Assembly: GCA_036346225.1 (NCBI GenBank)
Contig: JARFIW010000003.1
Coordinates: 5,801,501 to 5,865,500 of the forward strand
Direction: 5' to 3'
Length of the DNA: 64,000 nucleotides
DNA from: Platerodrilus igneus
Lineage: Eukaryota; Arthropoda; Insecta; Coleoptera; Lycidae
Of the stretch, positions 57,674-64,000 are shown piece by piece. Under the pieces are notes generated by a model. It was given only the letters and a program-made list of their open reading frames with translations, had not been told where the DNA came from and searched no databases. A program made the position numbers and the translations under genes. Within the stretch, counting starts at the first letter, position 1. Each line of letters opens with the position of its first letter.

Positions 57674-60600
57674 TTGTTTGATAAAAGTTTATTCAAAATT
57701 TAAAGAAGAATTAAAAAATGCAATACTATACAGAGTATTCTATGTACAACAATGAAGTTGTTGACGATTTCTTGTATATCCTGAAGTGGTACCATGTTGA
57801 ATACAAACTTTTCAAACACTACTGCTCTAAATAGAGATGACCCACTAATTGAAACTGGTTATATATGCAGAAATATTTTCGAAAATAAAATAAAAATGTT
57901 ATAGAATTTTTAAAGTTCTAAACAAATATCGCATACACTTAAGATAAAAACGGGTAAAAATTTTAACAAAAACTTGAACGGGCACACATCTAGCTACAAA
58001 ATGAATTTGATAAGTATCTCAAACACAAATTACTGAAAATGTATTTTACTTTACAGATAAATCCAAAGAATACACTATATTATATAGGTTTCTCAGAACA
58101 GTATTTAAAAGTTGAAAACCTGCGCTTCCAGGAAGTTTCTGGCATATTTTAAAAAATGTGAATTTCTTATCAACCCTTGTAACGCCTGTACGAAGGACAT
58201 TTGGAAAATGTAAGAACTGATTCCCATAGAATATTTTATGTAGGATTTAGTGGAGTAGTGTATTTCGTTCAAAAGGTCATATTTTCAAGCTACAGGCCAA
58301 CTATCTTTTTTCATATTGGTATTTTCCTAAAAATTATTGCGAAGACCGTTTTTGTCTGTCATCCATAGTTTTTGAGATATCCGTAAAAACCATCAAAAAC
58401 GGGACACTCTATATTGAAGACACGCAACACGTCTTCGTTTCTGAATAACAAAAGTAATGCTTCTAGGGATTTGACTATCATAATAACAAAAAGTTGTTTT
58501 CACAAGTTCAAAATGTGGTAATGGGAACCAGAAATTGCTATTTTAAAAATACACATATATAGAAATAACAAATGCGTCAGAGGTTTTCTTCAAGCTTCTT
58601 TACAAATAAATTAAACAAGTATTTGTGAAAAAATCTCTTTTCCTAGGCGCCATACCCCAAAGGCTTGGATCTAGTGGTTTGCTAGAAGCGGTTTCTAATT
58701 CGTCGAATCAAGAGAAGAATGCAAATGTTAACTTGAGTATCTCAACGATAACATTCCAGTGTTGTTTGTTACGCATTAAAAATTTGTATCATTATAAATG
58801 GTAACATAAAAAATATTGGAGATATTAAATATTAAATGAATGTCTACTTACAATAATTCCAATGTCTTCACGCCAATCTTAAGGTGGTGGGTGTCCGCAG
58901 CCGTCTATTTCTGCTGCGGGAGAAATCCAGATTCAAGATAATTAGACGGTATAAGGAAAAAGGAGATGGGTTTGCTTCTGCACATCCTCACTTCGAGGTA
59001 CCGGTAAAAAGTGTTCAGTTCACTATCGGGAACCTCCCGAGAATAATTAATGCACACCCACTTACACCAAACAGACTAACCTCGGCGACCGTCAATATCC
59101 AACGTCACAATTTCCAACAGGAAGTTATGTAGGTATTCAGAAAGCAGCGTTTAATTTAAACTTACACTAATAATGAAGTTACATACAAAAGTTTAACAGT
59201 AAAAACAATTTTGTACTCGTCTAAATGGCACGTAGCGAATTTGCCTAAGAAATGTCAGTAATTCAACCTGAATTTTGTGTATTCCATGCATCTGTAAAAG
59301 TCGGTTAGACTGAATGGATGCTTTGAAATATTTTTAAATAAGAATATTTCCTATGTTCAAACCGATTATCGTCAATAGCAAGTAATTTTTGCTTAATCGC
59401 TTCAAAACATCATGACACATGTTAAGAATTCTGTTTTGTTAAAAAATTATTTTTAATTTTAGTAGGGTTTGATACAAGGAAGTGAACTGAGTGTCATAAA
59501 GCTTCTATTCTTGTGTATCTATACAACAGAAAGTAAAAGTGTAATATGACAACCAAGCCTTCTAAAACTACCTGCATTAAATTACGTGAACACAAATGCT
59601 AACGTATAATAAAAAAGATAAATATAACCTTACTTAACACGTATACCTGTTTTTCATAATAGTAGAACCAGCCAAGCATATTGTGGCTAGTCTCCAGTCA
59701 AATTCAAACGTTAAGGTAAATTTAGACTAACCCGGGCGTTGACCTACTAAGGACTTTCTCGCCACCGGAATTAATTTAACGAAACACTCATTAACGACGA
59801 CACCACCCACCATAATCATGTTAGTTCACTGCAGTAAAATTCTAAAAACCATTAAGAAGATTAATGCGATTCTTGCCAGAGGAAAGTATTTCAAGCATTC
59901 TAAAAATTTGACATGGGAATAGCTTAAGTGCATTGTCTAATTATAAATGTGTCGTTCGCTTTCGCGGGAAAGTGCAGATTTTATATCACATTTTGCATTC
60001 ATGCTTGAACAAAGTTAGTTTTCTGATCAGAAATTGGTGGCTCTGTGAGAAGTTTAATTCTGCTGTCTATTTTATTTATCATATAAAATTGAAATTTTTC
60101 GGTTTGGTATAATCATAAAAATACAATTTTCACTGGCAGTATCAATAAGTATACAATTTGTGGGTTACGTAATCGGCCAACTTTTTGTTTATCTAGAGTC
60201 CAGTTACTTGACCTTTCAGTGATTGGTGATTTTTATATTAATGAATTTTTCTATTATTGCTTATTAAAAATATCAGCATTGGCGACCTATAAATGAAATA
60301 ACTCTCATTAAGAAAATCGTGCATTGCAGCTTTAGATCAACGAAAGACTATTGTTTGATTAATCACTACTGCCGGGTAATTGCATTGTTTATTGCTCATT
60401 ACTCGGACTGGCCATTTTATCAATCACTAATCATTTTCATCATCATCAAATTTTAACATAGTTGAATGAAACTTGATTCTGTACCTGAAATACTCCATAC
60501 TACCTAAAATAGATGTGTGAGGGGCATCGCGCGCGTGCGAGTGGGTCACGAAGGGATTTTTACAAGGTTGATTAACTGGAAGAAAAGTTACCCATTTGTG

Positions 60601-60882
60601 GGACTAGTGTACACCGCCACTAAAAACCTTCGATATAATTTTTTGTTTTTAGCTTTTTTGGAAAAATTTAATTATTAGATTTTCTATTGTTTTTTTCTGA
60701 TGCTAATATTAGAGCTAGAACAAAACAAATAACGCCTTCTTAAAGCAATTTTTAATGAACTATAACATAACTGTTAATTTCGGTAGACGACGGTTCGTGT
60801 GTTAAAGACTTCTTTCGACCTCGTTTTATTCAATACGCTCCTATAATTTTGACAATGGATTTGGAAACTTTTTTATTTCTAA
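57672..60882. other. Stretch without recognised gene
   Basis: The frame 58884-59132 (+) is GC-richer than its surroundings and has a possible acceptor (GTCCGCAG) at its left edge, but no ATG near the start and no domain I recognise; an exon remnant is possible. Otherwise nothing recognised. Confidence 0.35.
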
Positions 60883-61256
60883 TAGACCAATAGCTGGGAG
60901 TAAAATTACCTTCCTTATAAATTACCAAAGGTTTACTGTTGTAAACGTATAATGTTGTAAGCTGGAGCCACCCGACTGCCGCCCCAAAACGGTCACTTTT
61001 ACCCACCCTATTTTTTTAAAAATTGAAAGAGTCGTCTAGAAATGCCTAATTAATACCACGTGCGTGAAAAAAATGATCAGAGAAAAGAGATTAAGAATAT
61101 ATGTCACCTAAAGTGGTCGCCTTTTAAAAGCAGACGGGGTTGAAATGAACATAAAACTGATACCAACTTCCTCATAAGATACCAATAAATTTTTTGCGCT
61201 GAATAATGTATTATCATTTAACCAATCTAAATAAAAAAGTAAACATCTGCTCTCAT

Positions 61257-61269
61257 GGGGGGGGGGGGG
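61257..61269 (+). repeat. Poly-G run
   Basis: Thirteen consecutive G. A likely site of length error in sequencing or replication. Confidence 0.9.
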
Positions 61270-61312
61270 CACTTTCAATGTCGGCGTCGCCTACGTTAAC
61301 TGTGCGAATGAA

Positions 61313-62090
61313 TCAGTATATTATAGACAAAAATCGGCATTTTCTCAATATATTTGCGACACGTTCCCTAAACAAAATTCCCCCCTGCCCCCGTAATTTT
61401 TTCTTAGATCCACTTAGATCCTTTACTTTTATTTCTGTTATTTTTTTATCATTTTTCCTTATTTTTAACTCATTGTCTGATGCAAATGTATGAATTATTT
61501 GTTTGGGAATTGGTTTTTCAAACCTAGCTGCATTATCTTTGCATTCTGCTATGAATTTATCTCTCGTCATTTCGCCATTGGATTGATATTCAAAAGGAAG
61601 TTTTTTGTGGCTTCACTTGCACTTTTGCCGGTGACTAAGTTGATGAGTTTATTTTTATTCAACATTTCCGATGAAAATGGATTTAAGGTGTTACCGATCT
61701 GATTAAGTAGTTCCTTTATAAACGTAGTGTCAGTCGTTATTTTGTGCTTGCGTAGATCATTTGTTACATCTTCATTAGAATTAAGTTGTAGAGTTTCTAA
61801 TAAATGTGTTGCTAGCGATGTTCGTAATGAATGACATGCTGCCCATCGCCTTCTTGCGGATGTGAAATTCGTGAAGGAGCTAATTCTAAACAAAAATATA
61901 TTTTTTTCATATTATTTTTACCTGTTAATTTATTTGCAGCATTCGCATGGAGGGTTTGTTCTAGTACTAAGTCAAATGGTGTTCCGGAAAAATATTTATC
62001 AGTTTTTGGGATACAAATACCACCATTTATTAAGGATTCTTTTAAACCGGGATGAGTGTTTTCCACATTTACTAAATTTTTCACGAACAT
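61313..62090 (-). pseudogene. Fragment of an orphan repetitive protein family inside the 60.9-kb element
   Basis: Minus strand, three blocks in two or more frames: 62090-61950 with ESLINGGICIPKTDKYFSGT, PFDLVLEQTLHANAANKLTG; 61893-61570 with NFTSARRRWAACHSLRTSLA, THLLETLQL, NPFSSEMLNKNKLINLVTGK, SASEATKNFLLN; 61570-61400 with KFIAECKDNAARFEKPIPKQ, IIHTFASDN. From memory these blocks (DLxLEQTxNxDAA...RW...R...NPF...L..L.TGK..S...FLLN) occur in an uncharacterised protein present in many copies in arthropod and other animal genomes. The region 61870-61950 between blocks one and two reads like an intron or an indel. The N-terminal half is absent. Function unknown. The surrounding inverted repeats suggest it travels with, or was captured by, a DNA transposon. 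Confidence 0.65.
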
Positions 62091-62283
62091 GACCCTGGTA
62101 TTAATTAGGTATTTCTAGACGACTTTTTTAATTTAAAAAAAAAATGGGGTAGGTAAAGGCGGCCGTTTTGGGGTGGCAGACGGGTCGCTCATATTAAACG
62201 GCTTACAACATTACACGTTTACAATAGCAAACCTTTAGTATCTTATGAGGAAGGTAATTTTACTTCCAGCTCTTGGTCTATAA

Positions 62284-63070
62284 GGTTATTGATATATCAT
62301 ACCTAATGGTTAATTACGGTTCGAACACATATCACAGCCATAATCAGAAATTCTTTAAATAGGGTTTTGCATTTAAAAAAATAACCTTACGGTTTCCTCA
62401 GCAGCAACAAATCGGTTAAAGAAGATGACATATTTGATACTAATAATTAAGCATTGAGGTAATAGCTATTGAAAAATAAATAATCAATAACAAATTAGCG
62501 AATACTAAAAGTATAAGCATGGTCATTGTTCTCTAAACATGCACGTTTTAACTGTAGATTCTACACTATTTAAAATTTCTAGTGTAATGCTATTGAAAGC
62601 TACGTGAACCAGTTTTTGTAATTCTCAGTTTCGAAATTTCGAGCATAAACATTTTTGACGTTTTTGACGTTATCGCACAGAAATGCATTTATGAACAAGC
62701 ATGCTAGCTTGTTAGATGTTCTTCATTTTTAAAATTAAATTCCAATAAGCGTTGAAACAATCGAATGTTTGGTTTGTTATTTTGCAGCGTCACCACTTTA
62801 AGTTTTATTATAATTTCTTGCTGCTTATTGAATTTTTTATGTAAATTATCGAAAGAATTTTAAAATACAGTAAGATATAAAGTGTAATTTTGTGCCATAG
62901 TAATTCTTTCGAAGCCACGCGGATGTGTCTGGACCTGTTTCCGTAGAGAAAACAGCCTCATTGAATAATGTTGAGGTTAGAATAAAATCTTAAAGACTAT
63001 GGTACTTTTATAAAACCAGTGTTATTTCGACAAAAATCATCCAACCAAAGAAAAGAGAATAACGGGTGCC
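62284..63070. other. Stretch without recognised gene
   Basis: AT-rich; nothing recognised. Confidence 0.4.
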
Positions 63071-63079
63071 TGTACCTAA

Positions 63080-63870
63080 AGATCCAAAAACATCCTCTAA
63101 ACAGATGACCCAGCAACGAGGATAGCGAAATTTGCTATTCACTCAATTAAACACAAATAAAATAAAATAAAATCCCGAATACATAACTCCCTACTCCATT
63201 CCTGGTAAGATCTTTGGTCCCACTCCACCATCGGCAGATATAGATTTAATATCTTCCCTGATACCACAAACATCTCTCCACATATTCCTTCCTCTAATCC
63301 TCCTACAATGCAATTTCTGTCCGGCCATAGTAACTTCCGTAATGAACTTCATCAATTCCATGTAACTCCTTCTCCTCTCTACCCTTGCAACAATCAATCT
63401 CTAGAAACCCCGCTACACCTAATATACACCTGTCCCCTAACCTCTCTACTACAAATCAACCTCAAGCAATCTACAAACTTTGACCCGTTTCCCCACTACC
63501 TAACATAAACTTCCTAGTCACTAACTACCCTCAAGAATTCAACCATTTCGTAAATGAAATCCTCTTAACCAAACCTACCACCCACAACCAGCGGCACTAA
63601 CACACTTAATAATACGCTCTTGCAATTCATTACCACATCACACCTGCACTCGCACTATACGCAAAATCAGTACCACTCCACGTTCTTAGTCGACGATTAA
63701 AATAGAGGCACAAATCTCCCTTATCAGAACTTCAAAAACCACAGTTGCCTTTGAATTTATTATTCTAAGTTCTTCAAATATGTAAATACTTTTAATGTAT
63801 GACTAGTATGGGCTCTGGCCTAGGTATAGTCCACAACAATAAATTAATCTATCTATCTATCTATCTATCA
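63080..63870 (+). mobile_element. LINE 3'-end fragment with (ATCT)n tail
   Basis: At 63308-63500 the plus strand reads QFLSGHSNFRNELHQFHVTP, then ETPLHLIYTCPL, matching the QxLxGHxxFxxYLxxF...ExxxHLLxxC motif at the C-terminus of many LINE ORF2 proteins. One Cys of the usual CxC is lost. A 3' non-coding part follows (63510-63846, with GGCTCTGGCCTAGGTATAGTC), then AATAAATTA and six units of ATCT (63847-63869). Short tandem tails are the 3' end of several LINE clades. The 5' limit is a guess. Confidence 0.72.
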
Positions 63871-64000
63871 AATAAAATTAAATCCTATCGAATTTAGAAT
63901 TTGTCAAGAATCTAGATACACGAAAGTTTTAAGAAGATTAACATTTTCCCTACAAAATTATTTGGTCTGCCTAAAGTATGATCACTAATAACACAATAGC
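63871..64000. other. Right edge, nothing recognised
   Basis: AT-rich flank. Confidence 0.4.

Larger units (their letters stand above)
60880..62283. mobile_element. DNA transposon with ~190-bp terminal inverted repeats and TAA target duplication
   Basis: Element 60883-62280 (1,398 bp). Left repeat 60883 to about 61058, right repeat about 62097 to 62280. Reading inward both give TAGACCAA(T/G)AGCTGG(G/A)AG, TAAAATTACCTTCCT, TAATGTTGTAAGC, CCCCAAAACGG, and GTCGTCTAGAAAT(G/A)CC, then TAATTAATACC. The flanks are TAA on both sides (60880-60882, 62281-62283). A 3-bp TWA duplication is typical of PIF/Harbinger elements, but long inverted repeats are not, so the class is open. The interior codes on the minus strand for part of an orphan protein (61313-62090). 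A partial extra copy of the terminal line CTTCCTCATAAGATACCAA is at 61168. Confidence 0.82.

Noticed and set aside
61206..61493. 95-codon plus-strand frame crossing the poly-G run
   Set aside because: It is opposite the recognisable minus-strand protein blocks and depends on the poly-G length.

Overview
The window looks like a stretch of AT-rich nuclear genome from an insect or other arthropod. The evidence is the set of mobile elements: an hAT transposase of the ZMYM1-like group, jockey-type and related non-LTR retrotransposons, two mariner/IS630-like transposases, a tRNA-derived SINE and several MITEs, plus long satellite arrays. There is no operon structure. I see no complete host protein gene, rRNA or canonical tRNA. 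The species cannot be named from the sequence alone. All protein-coding similarity is in broken transposon genes, except one captured macro-domain fragment.

Layout. 1-1.7 kb: hAT transposase relic split by a SINE. 2.3-3.9 kb: possible Tc1-like scrap, a second SINE and a strong palindrome. 3.9-8.7 kb: nothing recognised. 8.7-11.3 kb: decayed LINE with a SINE in its 3' part, flanked by a 13-bp target duplication. 13.3-13.7 kb: MITE with an 8-bp target duplication. 18.1-18.3 kb: LINE scrap. 18.96-23.24 kb: a LINE 3' end cut in two by a 3.9-kb foldback-like element. The ends of that element are inverted arrays of a ~160-bp repeat. Inside it are a duplicated module, an hAT MITE and a broken macro-domain (ADP-ribose hydrolase-type) gene fragment.

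23.3-36.2 kb: satellite with a ~500-bp unit that is itself a dimer of a ~250-bp ancestor. It shows higher-order ~2,007-bp amplification. It is interrupted by a SINE (25.3-25.6 kb) and by a 2.8-kb inverted-terminal-repeat element carrying a broken lysine/arginine-rich gene (27.3-30.1 kb). 36.94-37.1 kb: a small CpG-rich patch with a TATA-like box, the only promoter-like sequence seen. 38.9-49.2 kb: an old long-period tandem repeat (~1.2-1.3 kb basic unit, recent 2.37-kb duplication) invaded by two mariner-like transposons. 49.3-51.0 kb: jockey-type LINE. 52.06-52.28 kb: GC-rich ~60-bp tandem repeat. 54.5-54.9 kb: another LINE 3' end. 60.88-62.28 kb: a 1.4-kb element with ~190-bp terminal inverted repeats and a TAA target duplication, carrying part of an orphan protein family. 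63.1-63.87 kb: LINE 3' end with an ATCT tail.

The window is best read as a nested record of transposition and satellite growth. The three most interesting objects are the foldback-like element with captured macro-domain sequence, the basic-protein element inside the satellite, and the element at 60.9-62.3 kb. All family names rest on my own reading of motifs; no database search was run.
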